This document shows, piece after piece, positions 24,161-35,609 of a stretch of 64,000 nt of DNA; the first letter of the stretch is position 1; each line of letters starts with the position of its first letter. A program made the translations under genes and the position numbers. This DNA comes from Paragyromitra xinjiangensis (lineage: Eukaryota > Ascomycota > Pezizomycetes > Pezizales > Discinaceae), in assembly GCA_038503065.1 (NCBI GenBank), contig JBCAMK010000008.1:1488001-1552000 (forward strand). The letters are read 5' to 3'. The notes under the pieces are model-generated. The model made no database searches. It was given only the letters and a program-made list of their open reading frames with translations, and was not told where the DNA came from.

Positions 24161-27100
24161 CAAAAATTCTTGTATGATATTTTACTTCTGGATTTAGCGA
24201 AATGTACAAATAGTAATTAACACAGCACGAAGCTTGCACAAAGGAGACCGGAGAATAATGGCCAATTGACATCAAAGACGAGATGAACTGCCATGCTCAA
24301 GATACCAAACAGGCAAACAAGGCTTTGAGCAGAGCCTCAGAGAGGACTTTCATGATCTCATGGACCCCACCGCCCTTCACGACTCTGATCCCAGGGCGAC
24401 AAGTCCAGAACAACAAGTCTAGAACAAACAGCATCAGCAAAGTACTTTAAACCCCTCACTCCAATCCCGCTCCAGAGCCCTCGGATTGTTCGAGACCCAA
24501 TATCCAAACTTACCGATACCGACCACTAATCACAACCTTAAGTCGCAGAGTCGACGCGGTTTGACACGGTTAAATAAGCCGTTACACGGAACCAGTAAGC
24601 TCAACCCACCCCATGTCCCCACGAACACTCTGGCATTTGGGGATGCGTGAAGCATGCAACATGGACCAATAAAATTATTTTATCTCCCGCGCGATCCTTT
24701 TATCAATGCATAGCGGGTTGACGCGTCGCGAATGATGCGATGATGAGAGCGGGGTTGATCCGTCGGAGCACCCTCGATATGTACTTACAGGATTTCTCCC
24801 TCGATCATTGGGATTACAACAGGAGCCTCAAAATACCAGAGAGCTACAAGCTGAATCGGTGTTGGTGCGCTCATCGGGCCTGTAGTTTTTCGACACAAGT
24901 ATCCGAGAAATCAACAAAGTGTGATTTCTCAAGAACAGATGTCTGGGCAGGAAGCACGGTTAATTACGCTGGCGAATTATTCCGTCGAAAGGTTTAATGG
25001 TACCGACTGGCATAGGAAAATCACTGGGCTGGCGAAATAGGAAATTGGGTGGAGCAATCGGGTACACGGGGGAACAAAAACGGAATGTAGGATATTTTCG
25101 GGCGGGTAACGAATAAGTAGTAGACACGAAATAGGACTTTTTTTTAGGGAAGTCACTAAAATCGAGTGATATCTCATGAATATAAGCTATACAACGTCCC
25201 TACCCCGCCAATTTCGTACCATCCCGCTAAAAGAAACTCCCTCCATTAGCGGCAATTCGCTCTACCGAGAGGCCGGGACCCTGAAAAAGGAATTGTCGGT
25301 GAAAGCAAGGCTAAACGTTGTTATTGATGGGTCGGTTTTCCTCAGTCGAGGTCCCGATTCCTCGGTAAGGTGGGATGTGGCCGACCAGGGAGACTATAGC
25401 CGCTCCAACAGACTGCTGCCTTGCTTGTCTAGAGCTTGGTCGGGAGCTGGGTTTGGTTCCGAGTCTCTCGGTTTCAAGTCTGAGACGCAATGATCACGAC
25501 TGGGTTCGATAATGCAGGTAATCTACGACCTGCACCATGACATGCCAGTCCTGATACATTGGGCTCTTCACCATCTGACGTGCAAGGCTAACGGTTCAAG
25601 CATGCTGATCACACCTGCACTGGCAGAGTACATGCTCTAGCTCGAGGTTCCAGAGCCATGTGTTTTCACCGAACCAAGCGTCCGGTGGTTCTAGCCATCA
25701 GCATGGTGGATCTTGGCATCCAGAATAGGGACACTGCTACCGAAAGTTAAGAGTAACTATAGGTGTCTCTGTTTGATAGTGAAATGTAGTTGGTGAGGCA
25801 AAAAAACCTTGTTTCAGTAACTCTTTCCACGAACTCCTTTTGAGGACGAGAGAGCGTCGAGGTTCAACAGGGCGCGATGGCACGTGAGCAGGCGGTGGTT
25901 TGACTGGGGATCGGATGTGCAATCATCGTTCCTATTTTGTGCCATAGAAAAACAGTAAACCGTATTCAAGATATAATTTCCGACAGAGACGATATTTCTC
26001 CTCTGTTGTCTTTGACTGCAGAAGTCCGAAGTCGCCAAACTCCTATCCCCGCATATCTACTCCACGTTAACGCAACATGATCGAAGAATCACAACCGCGG
26101 GGAAGCGGCATGGAGCTAAAAAACCAAATAACAAGAATAAGTGTTGCAGCTGGTTTGTGGAATGTAACGGTGATGTTTTGGTTCCTGGGACTGGATATTG
26201 ACGCCGAATGCTTGTTATGTCGCGCGTGTTGTAGCATATCGCCGCACCCCCACCCTGTGTCCTTGGCCGCTAGGATTTAAAGCGCTTCGTACATGCCGGG
26301 CGAAAATTGCCAACGGGCATGCCGAGTTTCGGAGGTACTTGCTTCCTGCAATTCGTATAACGGTGGCACGACGGTAATCCCATGGTACATGCGTCCCGAT
26401 AGTGGGGTAGGACGTCGGTGATATGATGGTAACGAGTTGCTCTAAAAAGGAATGCAATGCCGAGCACTCTGATCATGATGTCTTTGCGTTTCGCTACTGC
26501 AAACTTCATTTTAGGGGGGTGCTTGTGCAGGGACTGGTGCCGAGAATGCTTCATTTGCTTTTCGAGATACGAATCTCACGGCCCGGGCGTAGCGAGGCGT
26601 CAGGTATTGTTGTGGGGGCGCCCGTTCTGTTTTCCGGTTTATCTATTTCCGGGTGTGTTGACAGTTGGTTTTTCTAGTTAAAACCGGCCTCGCTTGGGAA
26701 ATGAATAATCTGATGTTTTTTCTCGAGCCTTGCGCCAAAAAACCCCCCCCACTTGGGCCGCGTTTTGCAGGATAAAGAAATCATAACCTTCCCGAAACCG
26801 CGATGCATGCCAGTGTTTGAATGCGTTTTTCCGTATCTTCAATTTGAAAACTGAACTAGTTGACATTAACAACAGGGTGGATCCTCGAGATTGTGGCGAT
26901 CAAACTGTTTCTTGTGCTTTCTTTTATCACTGTTTTGTTTTGCTTATTCGACACCTTCAGATAGGGCTGCGGCTTTTTACACAGAACATACAGTAACGTT
27001 AACCTACTGTTATTTTATCGCTTCTCCGGTTACCGTGGGTTAATTGTTTTTTTACGATGAAATATGTTTTTGTAGTGGTGAAATAATACTTAGTTGTCAA

Positions 27101-28033
27101 CGCTGTAAGCATGTAGCTTTGTTTCCAATGTTTTTGTCTGCGGAGAGCCTGGTCATGGCGTGATGTGGGGAATGCAAGTACCATCGAAATGGGGCAGTCG
27201 GGCGCATTCAAGCATGGGTTGTGAAAACTCTACTATTTGTTATTGCAACTGCAGAGACTTTTGGCCTCGCCATCGCCGTCTGTGGCTTGTTGCAGATTTG
27301 TGCCCTTCGCTAAGGAAAGTCGCGCCTTGGGCTGAAAAACCGAGTGATTGTTGATGCTTAACAGTTACTCAAGTTTTATTTCGTTGTTTGATGGTAATGA
27401 TTATAAATCACAGAAGTTAACTGTTGAAGTATTCACGGATTTGGAAATAGCATTAAGTTAAGATTCGTAGGAAATTTGGCTAGAATAAATGTTTTGACGA
27501 TGATACGTGGTATAATAGGTTGGCACTACGTGTAGCTAGTACACTGGTATGAGTTATACTATAAAGATTTGATAATAATAGGTTCAGGGACTACATGTAG
27601 TTTTTTAGGAAGTACTGGTGTGGGAGATAAAAAGGCTTGGACCGATAAATGTTATTTGCCCTGCCTGATCTGTAGAAATTATGGAAGTCTTCTACAGGTA
27701 GGAGATGGCGTAGATCGGCCGTATAGTTACATATTATCCCAAACCCGAGCTGCCCGTGCTTCACTGACAATATGTAATCTTCAAGCCATGCAGCTATAGA
27801 TAGCTATAGTACGTGTAGATCGGCAGATCCCTGGCTTAAAAAACCCGGCATATGGATAATCGCCTATCTTGCCATATGCTCTTCCAAGTCTCGATACATG
27901 GTAGCGACTATCAACCCAATCTTCAACGCAAGCCTCCCCGCATCGCCCCGCAACTTTATCTCCCCCCACCACCCGAAACAACTCCAGCTTCCCCAGAAAC
28001 GTTTCATAATCTCCATTGCCCCTCTAAGTATCA
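24161..28033. other. gene-poor region
   Basis: About 3.9 kb with no supported gene. Open frames up to about 100 codons occur on both strands without domains, signal sequences or splice continuity. One TACATGTA palindrome lies at 27592. The absence of recognisable transposon protein sequence argues against an intact element, but decayed repeats cannot be excluded by eye. Confidence 0.45.
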
Positions 28034-28115
28034 GATTCAGTGGTGTAGGGGTATCACGGGCGCTTGCCATTCTTATGATTTGCGCCCGACCCGGGTTCGA
28101 TTCCCGGCTGATTCA
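28034..28115 (+). tRNA. tRNA-Gly (anticodon GCC), intron-containing
   Basis: The cloverleaf folds from the sequence. Acceptor GATTCAG pairs with CTGATTC with one T-T mismatch at 3:70, and the discriminator is A. The D-arm is GTGTAGGGGTATCAC. Anticodon stem GGCGC/GCGCC encloses TT-GCC-A, an 11-base intron (28070-28080) and T. The T-arm is CCGGGTTCGATTCCCGG, with a perfect B box. Anticodon GCC at 28066-28068 predicts glycine. If the stem register were shifted by one base the anticodon would read TGC, but position 37 would then be a pyrimidine, which is unusual. An initiator tRNA follows after only five bases. Confidence 0.85.
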
Positions 28116-28120
28116 CTTCA

Positions 28121-28192
28121 AGCAACATGGCGCAGCGGAAGCGCGCCGGGCTCATAACCCGGAGGTCGCACGATCGAAACGTGCTGTTGCTA
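28121..28192 (+). tRNA. initiator tRNA-Met (CAT)
   Basis: A 72-base cloverleaf: acceptor AGCAACA/TGTTGCT with discriminator A, D-arm GCGC-AGCGGAA-GCGC, anticodon stem CCGGG/CCCGG with CTCATAA loop, and T-arm GCACG-ATCGAAA-CGTGC. Initiator hallmarks are the A1:T72 pair, three G:C pairs at the base of the anticodon stem, and ATCGAAA in place of the TTCRANY T-loop. It begins five bases after the tRNA-Gly with no T-run between them, so the two are probably one transcript. Confidence 0.95.
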
Positions 28193-29107
28193 TCTGTTTT
28201 TTTATCTCTATTTTTTTTTGTCGATGCGATGAGCCTTTTTTTTCTCTTAGAGGCGGCGATACGCAGCACCGGTTCGGGGATATCATAAAACCCCCTCCCT
28301 TTGTCAAATAGCTTCTTGATCTTATGGGAATATCTTTCACTGGAATGTGCCCGAGCGCATCTATCACACCCTTCTTTAAAGGGTGGCCCGATTTAGATAC
28401 CTATACGAGGATCTAACTATGATCGTGAGATCAATGCCAATGATATCTTACCCTCCTCGGAACAAATGTTAGGTGATGTCACCATCCCTATCACCCAACG
28501 AACCGCATAGAATAACCCGAATAACTAGACCTGATGCTATTTGCTATTTGCTATCTAATTTACGTGTCCAACATGTCACCCTACTCGGAGAGTGAGAAAA
28601 AGTGTTGATTTCGTTGCAAGTGTTGTCCGGTTCTTAAAATAGTATTCGGGAGGAGTTAACTAGCAGGATCGGGTTTCCCAGGTGCGGAATGATCAGTTTT
28701 TTATGACATGAGAGTTTTTAGTTTTGAGGCTTCAGGTTTTCGGGTTGTGCTTGTTGTGTAACCGGTTTTGAACTCCCGAGGTGTGAGTGTTTGGGAAAAG
28801 TGTGGTGACGGGTGTTGTGGGACGTTAATTATTCTAGCACCCTTAGACGCTCTAACGGTATCTCTGAGAGACTTGAAGGGTATTTGTAACCTTTCGTAGA
28901 GGTACTGGACTAGGGGTTTTGAGGTCATTTTGGGGTGCTACTTTGGTAGGACGAGTGATATATTGTGATCCTATTTCGGGTAAAGATGAGAGGCGGTGGG
29001 TTGGGCCTGGAATAAACATCCCCTAGAGTACATTGTATTTATATAACCGCAAATAGTCCTTAAACTCAAAAGGCTCCTTTAGTACAACAAAAGCGTCCGT
29101 CCTATGT
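28193..29107. other. intergenic region
   Basis: Between the tRNA pair and the 3' end of the ABC transporter. Apart from the polymerase III terminator I see no gene; a 75-codon minus-strand frame at 28701-28928 has no recognisable content. Confidence 0.45.
28197..28203 (+). terminator. RNA polymerase III terminator
   Basis: A run of seven T begins four bases after the initiator tRNA, with a second longer T-run shortly downstream. No T-run of four or more lies in the five-base spacer between the two tRNAs. Confidence 0.85.
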
Positions 29108-32100
29108 TCATTGCTTATCAACCTGCATCTTAGCAGCGTCGGCGAAACTCTCCTTTTCCAAGTCTACCTGTTTCGCCGATCCTCGCCTCTCACTCGGCTC
29201 GCCTTCCTCACTTGTCTTAACCTCTATGCTCCCCTCGTCCCCCGTCTTCGCCTCTTCACTTGTCACCTCCTCTGCTGTATGCTCCTCCGGCGAGCTTCCC
29301 ACAACCACTGCACTCTCTCTCATCTCACCACCGTCATCCTCGCTACTTGCCTCCGTCTCAGCCCTTTCTATGGCTTCCTGGATTTCACGAGCGAGAGAAT
29401 CGTCATATGGCGGTAGTTCTCCACCGTCATAGTGCTCGCTCCTCACGAATACCTTCGCGAGTTCTCCCTCCACCTCCTTCAGCCGCTCCCGCAGCGTATC
29501 CACGTTTTTGACTTTCTCTCGTAACTCCCTGAGCTCGTTCTCGACGCTGCTGCGTTCTCGCTCAGTACCGATGCGATCGAATTCCCAGCCACCGTTGGGG
29601 CCGTCGAGCTGGAGCTGGTATGTATGGTATTTTTTTAGCTGGGCGCGCGTGGAGATGGTAATGAGGGTTATGCCGCGCTGCTTAGCGGTCTCGTAGAGGA
29701 GGCCCTCAACATCTTGGCTGACAGCAGAGGTACCTTCGTCGATTATCGCGTATTTGGGCTCCTGTGGGCGAAGTTAGGTGGTGTACTTTATGTGAAGGCA
29801 CTGGGGAAGATAGAAACTTACATGGTAAAATAACCTCGCCATACTAATCCTTTGCTTCTCGCCTCCACTCAAAACATCTTTCCACTCCTTCCTGCAATCC
29901 CATCCACCTTCTCTATCTGGAAGATATCCTAGCCTCACTGCATCCAATATCTCCCGCAACTCATTATCTGTTCTCCCATCTCTTCTCATTTCCATCTCCG
30001 AGTGTGGGTATATTACTTGGTCTCGCAATGTCCCTTGCGCGAGATAAACCCGCTGCGGGAGGAACATGATTCCGCCCATCCCACCCTCTCGTGGCCTACT
30101 TACCAACCCGCGGTATACCGGCCATAGCCCCGCCACTAAGCGGGCGATACTGGATTTCCCAACACCATTCGGGCCGAGTACGAGCAGGTGCTCGCCTTCG
30201 CGAACTGTGATATCGAGGCTTTCCACGAGCTCCTCACCACCACGTGGCCAGAGGCCCGGCGCAACGACCGGCACCCCTTCAAGTCGAACGCCATCAAAAC
30301 CTTTGTGGAGGGTACCTTGGATATCGGCGTTCCCGTACAGTTCCGGTCTGGGTGTGGAGTATGCATGAGAGTGGACGCGGTGGAGGGTGGAGATGAGGGT
30401 GTAGACTCGTGATGTGTATCCAGCTAGTTCAGAGAGATCTTTGAAGGAGTACATCATACGTCCACCGGCATCAGCAAGGGAGAGCATGAGGCGCTTGTTG
30501 GTGATGAAGCCTTTCATTCGGTCATGCTCGCGACCGGAAGTGCCGGAGGCGGATTCAGTAGCCGAAAGCTCAAGAAGGCCACCGAGACCGCCCCAAGCAG
30601 GGAGGAATACAGGGAGAGAGGTGAAGAGATAGCCAAGGGCCGCTATAATTTTTGTCAATTCTGTTCCTTGAGAAATCACTCGGAGTGGGACAACTCACAC
30701 CACCCGTATTTCAAGACAAAGTCTTCAAGCATGTTGTAGCGAATCTTCATCTGTATTACAGGTGCCGTGTTAGCATGCACTCATAAATAAGAAAAAGGAA
30801 TTCCATACGCTATAGATGCCCTCCATTAGTGTCTTCAAGTCCTTGAATCCTTTTTCTAAAAATCCCCTCTCCATTTCTGCACCCCCGTAAAATGCAACCT
30901 CTTCAGCATTGCCAATCAATCGTGCTACGCTATTTGTTAGCCAATCCCATCTAACGTCCAATAACTGGTTCACACATACTATGCAGTCCCCTAAACTCCC
31001 CCTCCCTCTTTCCCTGTGCAGCTGCAAGTCTTCCAAATGGCGGCGAGAATTTCTTCAACATCCATGCTGTCGCACCATAATTGAATAAAATCCCTGCCAA
31101 TGCCAGTGGTCCCAAAGATCTCATGAGTTGGTAATTGAACACCACCAAGTCCAAAAATGGTTTCCCAAGAGACGAGTACAGTGCTGCAGCAGAATCACAG
31201 AATAGTGGGAGATCAGATGTGATGAACTGATCAGCGCCGCCACCTGTTAGCCCACCGTCAAGGTTATGTAATTTGTAATAGGCTTGCTTGTCGTTCAGGT
31301 AGAGATCATGAATGTAACGTGTCAAGCGTGTGCGGAATGCTATCGAAATCTTTGATTGGAGAAATTTGATCTGCAGGACCAGTGAGTTATCAGTAAGCCA
31401 GTAAGGACAAGGATCATAGGGCTGAAAGTGGTGTTTTAAAACATACCATCGCATTACAATACACAGCTGGAACACCGACACTGAGCCATTTGCCAATTCC
31501 CCAAGCAAATGCCTTGCCATTTCCCGCGACAAGGTCTCTGACGATCTCGCCGTCTAATCTCGCGACCACCAAACTCAAATAGCTGTCGGTCAATCAGCTC
31601 AGCTCAGTTCAGCCCTACCCACTATGTAAGTGGGGAGAAAGTGATACATACGTCCTGCTGACCAGAAAGAAGGTGTGCATGAGCAATAAGAAACTCTCCT
31701 TGCTCGTTAACCTTGGAATCATGATACTGAGCAGACTCAAGAATTGGTGCAGGAATGCCAAGTTTAGCCCTGGTTTCGTATTCACCGGTGGGCCCTCCCC
31801 TCCACCAATACCACTTCCGGATCGAAATCCGCGGCCCCCTGGAGGTTCAAGGAAGAGCCGGCGGTGGGCATCGAATGTAGTCGATTTGGTGGGGTTGATG
31901 ATGACCTTGGCAGTTGTTTTTTTGTAAGGAACATAGATTAATCGTGAACCTGGATCGCCAAGCTCGTATTAAAATTCAATTTTCCCTAGTCCGGAACAGA
32001 AGTTTAGGGTAAGCTTACCATCTTTCAGCTGGATTGCCGAATTGCGGCGAACCAACACTCGGCCACGACCTTCATCTGCCTTTTTTCGGCGGCGACGCTC

Positions 32101-32235
32101 CCAGAGGCCGCCCAGCACAGCGCAGAGCACAGTTACTGCGGAGATGCGGAGGGACTTCGGGGACGATCGGAGAAGTCTCACATACTGCTGGAGCAGGGAT
32201 GAGAGGGCTGGACGCAAAGTTGACTGGTTGGCCAT
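29108..32235 (-). CDS. peroxisomal ABC half-transporter, ABCD (Pxa/ALD) family
   Basis: Imports long-chain acyl-CoA into peroxisomes for beta-oxidation, acting as a dimer of half-transporters. Eight exons join in phase to 894 codons: 32235-32019, 31949-31652, 31582-31447, 31370-30980, 30924-30809, 30750-30699, 30642-29822 and 29761-29108. After an N-terminal helix comes the ABCD membrane domain: LSLLSIMIPRLTSKE (region of the family EAA-like motif), HTFFLVSRTYLSLVVARLDG, NPDQ-type loop with QFITSDLPLFC, and RLIGNAEEVAFYGG. The nucleotide-binding domain has Walker A GPNGVGKSS, signature LSGGEKQR and Walker B YAIIDEGTSA. The C-terminus extends about 110 residues past the ABC core as a charged coiled coil and an acidic Ser/Glu-rich tail. 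It is closest in feel to Pxa1, but I cannot separate Pxa1 from Pxa2 by eye. Confidence 0.93.
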
Positions 32236-32939
32236 GGTGTAGAAGTAGGGTTGAGTTTGGCCGACGGAGAGGATCACGAGCCCAGCATAAGGTGAGATGA
32301 GAGCTGGTGACAGCAGGAAGATGGGTTCACTAGATAACCGAGATGGGAGATGGTGAAGATGGTGATGTAGAAGATGGCTATGCGATGGACGGCTGTGGGG
32401 TAGAGGAATCTGGGGAAGACTCAAGCCAGTTAGGGATCACAACTATCACGAGTGAATCCGCACCGGACTCTTTTCGCTGTTCGGAGGAGAGATGAACGCA
32501 CATGAGCCTCACTGTCGCCGAGGCATGTGACGGAGGACTGTTGAGACTGAGTGCAACGATGCAGCAGCGCAGATGTCAGTGATGTCAATAGGTACAGCAC
32601 TGACTGTAGCTTACTCCCACCTGCCCATCATGTCATCAGACCCTCCCCTAATACTCCCAAATCCGGCATAAATCCACTCGCCACAGTTTCTATAAACAGC
32701 TGTTTTATGCCACCGCCTGTGCCACCCTCACCACCCACAAATTGTTTCGGAGCACCGCCACAGTGTTTCCGCAGAACACAACCAGAGCGAAGCAGGTCAA
32801 AAAGAGAAAAAAAACTTAACCGTCGTTCCCCGAATCCCCGATCGCTATCTAACGTCCACCCCCCCATCAACCATCCCCGCCAAAAATAATCCCCACTCCC
32901 TCCCTCCTTCTGTCCATACACCAAGTAAGAAACAAAACA
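32236..32939. promoter_or_regulatory. divergent promoter region (ABCD transporter / ATP synthase g)
   Basis: About 700 bases between the start codons of two genes transcribed apart. Both products serve organelle energy metabolism, one peroxisomal and one mitochondrial. An open frame continuing upstream of the transporter ATG lacks family similarity and is taken as leader. No specific factor site can be assigned with confidence. Confidence 0.5.
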
Positions 32940-33741
32940 ATGCGTTCCTCAATTCTTTGGACCCCCGCGGTCAGGCAATTGACTGCCCGCCGTTTCGCAT
33001 CTTCGACCGCTCCATCCGAGGCCACCGCAAAAGCCCAGGATACTGCCAAAAAGGCCCAAGACGTAGCGAGGGTTGCTGCGGGCAAGCTCGGCGCCGCTGC
33101 AAGCGGGCTCGGTAGCTCGCTGCTGAAGGTTGGAGGAAGGACCGGGAGGTTGATTCATCGTGCGAATGGTGTGTATATCTTCTGCGGGGGAATGGGGGGT
33201 TTATCCGGGTTTATCTCGAGGTTTTGATGGGGTCGCGAGATCAATTTGATATTGGGCTCGATGTCAATGGGAAGCGAAGCGATACCATGCTAACTGGGAG
33301 TATCGATAGCTACGATCCCGACCATTCAGTACTACTCTCGTGTAGGTTTCGAATTGTCTAGACTCGTCTTCCACGGACAGAAGATGGCACCTCCGTAAGC
33401 CTCCCCGCCCTTCACCATAAATCACTCATCTCTCATCACCCATCTCACACACTACTAACACCCACCACAGCAAACTCCAAACCTTCAAGACCACCTTCCA
33501 ACCCGTCACCAATACCCTCAAAGGCCTTAAATCCTCACCCGGTGCTACCCTCTCTTCCCTCTCCTCTTCCACTATTATCAACCCCCGCACCGTCCTCGAG
33601 AGCGTCCGAAACATCTCTAGGACGCAGCTTGCGCAGACCGGTGTGATTGTAGCAGAAATCATCGGCTTCTTTACCGTGGGAGAGATTATCGGCAGGAGGA
33701 AGCTGATTGGATACCATGGTGATGCTGGGGCGCACCATTAG
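32940..33741 (+). CDS. ATP20: mitochondrial ATP synthase subunit g
   Basis: A subunit of the membrane Fo sector that helps dimerise ATP synthase and shape cristae. Exons 32940-33168, 33310-33394 and 33471-33741 join in phase to 194 codons. The N-terminus is a mitochondrial presequence rich in Arg, Ser and Ala (MRSSILWTPAVRQLTARRFA). An Ala/Lys-rich helical section follows (residues about 22-60). The conserved core is TIPTIQYYSRVGFELSRLVF followed by KMAPPKLQTF. The single transmembrane helix near the C-terminus carries a glycine-rich dimerisation-type face (GVIVAEIIGFFTVGEIIGRR). Length and order match fungal subunit g. It shares a divergent promoter region with the ABCD transporter. Confidence 0.92.
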
Positions 33742-35609
33742 AATAGAGGTAAAGGCGTTGTAGATGGAAGTGATGCTCGGACAGGTGTGAATTTTTTTTC
33801 CAAAAAAAAATGGGCGGGTGCGGTGATGGGAATTTTTTTGTATAATCCTTTAGAGGCGTGTGTCATAAAAGAAACATCTTTAAACTAATGTGGTGTCATG
33901 CTTTATGGGATTAACGGGTGGATGGTGGTAGGTTTGGAGTTACGATCCGTCACCCACCAGCACTCGCTCTCAGGACTCTGACTCATGTCTAGAAGGGCGA
34001 GTGAAGAATATCACATGCCCTACGAGCTGTTTGGTAGGAGTGTTGTTGATAGATCATTGCTAGAAGATAAAAGACTGGCTCCAGATTTTGAACCCTCCAA
34101 GACATCCAAGTTCATCGTGAATTCTGCCATAGGATACAATCGCAAGTGTTGCGTATGGGAGAGGATGCGTTATATTGGAGGACTGTCCTCTTTTCTTGCT
34201 GGCAGAAGCCATCAACCCATGCAAACTAGCAGCCTGTCGATTCGAGACATCGATAAGAACTCTGCTGGTCCAATCAATCACTTGGCCAGAACCAGCATAA
34301 AACCGCAATCTCCAGGCCCAACGTGTAGCAACGTTATGTCTAGAAACGAAACCGAACGTAGGTACTTGTTTCTCCAGTTATCAAATACTGCCAATTGCGT
34401 ATCTCCCCAACCAAATATTTGTATCTACCACACAACATCCAACATCCAACATTAAATGATAGATCAAACCATCAAAAACCCCTCGTAGCGGTGGTCGATC
34501 ATGCTCCTATACCTATGTTTCTTTTCTGCAGGATTTGATGATCTTCCACACGCTGTTAAATTGCAATTGCTAAGAGCAAAAGGGCACCATTCAGCCCTTC
34601 GCTAATACCGCTCTAAAGTACACTCGTCGGACCCATTCCCCACCCAAGGGGCAAAAAAAAAGCCCTTCAGCTCAACAGGCGTCCATATCCTCAGATAACG
34701 CAGCAACGCTTCTCCACTGGATTACTGCGAACTTGTGGATCACGAGTCACGCCTGCCAAGCTCATGCACAACATACGTCTCGCCGCGCGCGTTTGTAATC
34801 TGCACTGACCGCCTGTTCCCCGAAGCGCCCTGTATATTTTCGGGCTAGCGCGGGGAGTCCTTCCCGCCCGTTGGAGCGCCCGCCCGAGCCCGTTAGCGAA
34901 CCGTGTAAGACACCTGGCGAGCAGCCTTGTCCTATCGAGTGAGCCTCAGCAAAAAAAAACGTCGAGATAGGAAGCGTAGGAATTGTCAACACAAATTACT
35001 TGGATGCTACGGATGAAACATAATTATTTTTTCCTCAATGCAGGAAGAGACACGATCCACTAAGGTAGTTCCGATGTCCTCCGAGCTTGGGAACATGCAA
35101 ACGGCGGAGACTCCGGGGGAATGGATAAATTCGCTGGAGATGGTACGATGCGCTTATGGCGCTTATCTATTGGGTGGGCATCCTCCAAGAAGGTCCGGAG
35201 GAGAATATCTCGGAGTCGGTCCCCGCTCGTACTGGCTTGCCCCTGGCCCTACCGCGCGGTGGGGCTCTGCACGTGTCAGCTTCCCTGTAGCGCGTACCCA
35301 CTAGCATCCGGCACAGTCGCATCTTTCGCATCCCAACCCAGCCTCAGGATCATCCATTCTCACCGGTGCGGCGTCCAGTAGCTGAGTGTTGTGGAAAAAT
35401 GCAATGAGGTGTTCGATCAGGGGTGCTAGAAGGAGGGGGGGGAACCTGGCAGAGACAGGCTGTCATATGAATGAGGGTCTCCTGTCATATACTTATCTTC
35501 CCTCCACTCCCCCCCACATCCACTGTTTCTTTCTCTCTTCGTTCCTCCTATTTCTTGAGTGTCCAATTCTACTGTACCTGCTGGTTCGTCGCATGCATAT
35601 GTCTTCAAC
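33742..35609. other. intergenic region
   Basis: About 1.9 kb without a supported gene. Frames such as 33985-34455 lack domains and splice structure. A GC-richer patch at about 34770-34930 is notable only for composition. The promoter of the following membrane-protein gene lies at the right end, where a CT-rich leader precedes the start. Confidence 0.45.

Noticed and set aside
19623..28033. Possible transposon or secondary-metabolite island
   Set aside because: No transposase, reverse transcriptase, terminal repeats or biosynthetic core enzyme could be found by eye; only the GNAT gene and tRNAs are supported.
32236..32424. In-frame N-terminal extension of the ABCD transporter
   Set aside because: The added 63 residues are His/Pro/Leu-rich and unlike family N-termini; the ATG at 32235 gives the expected start.
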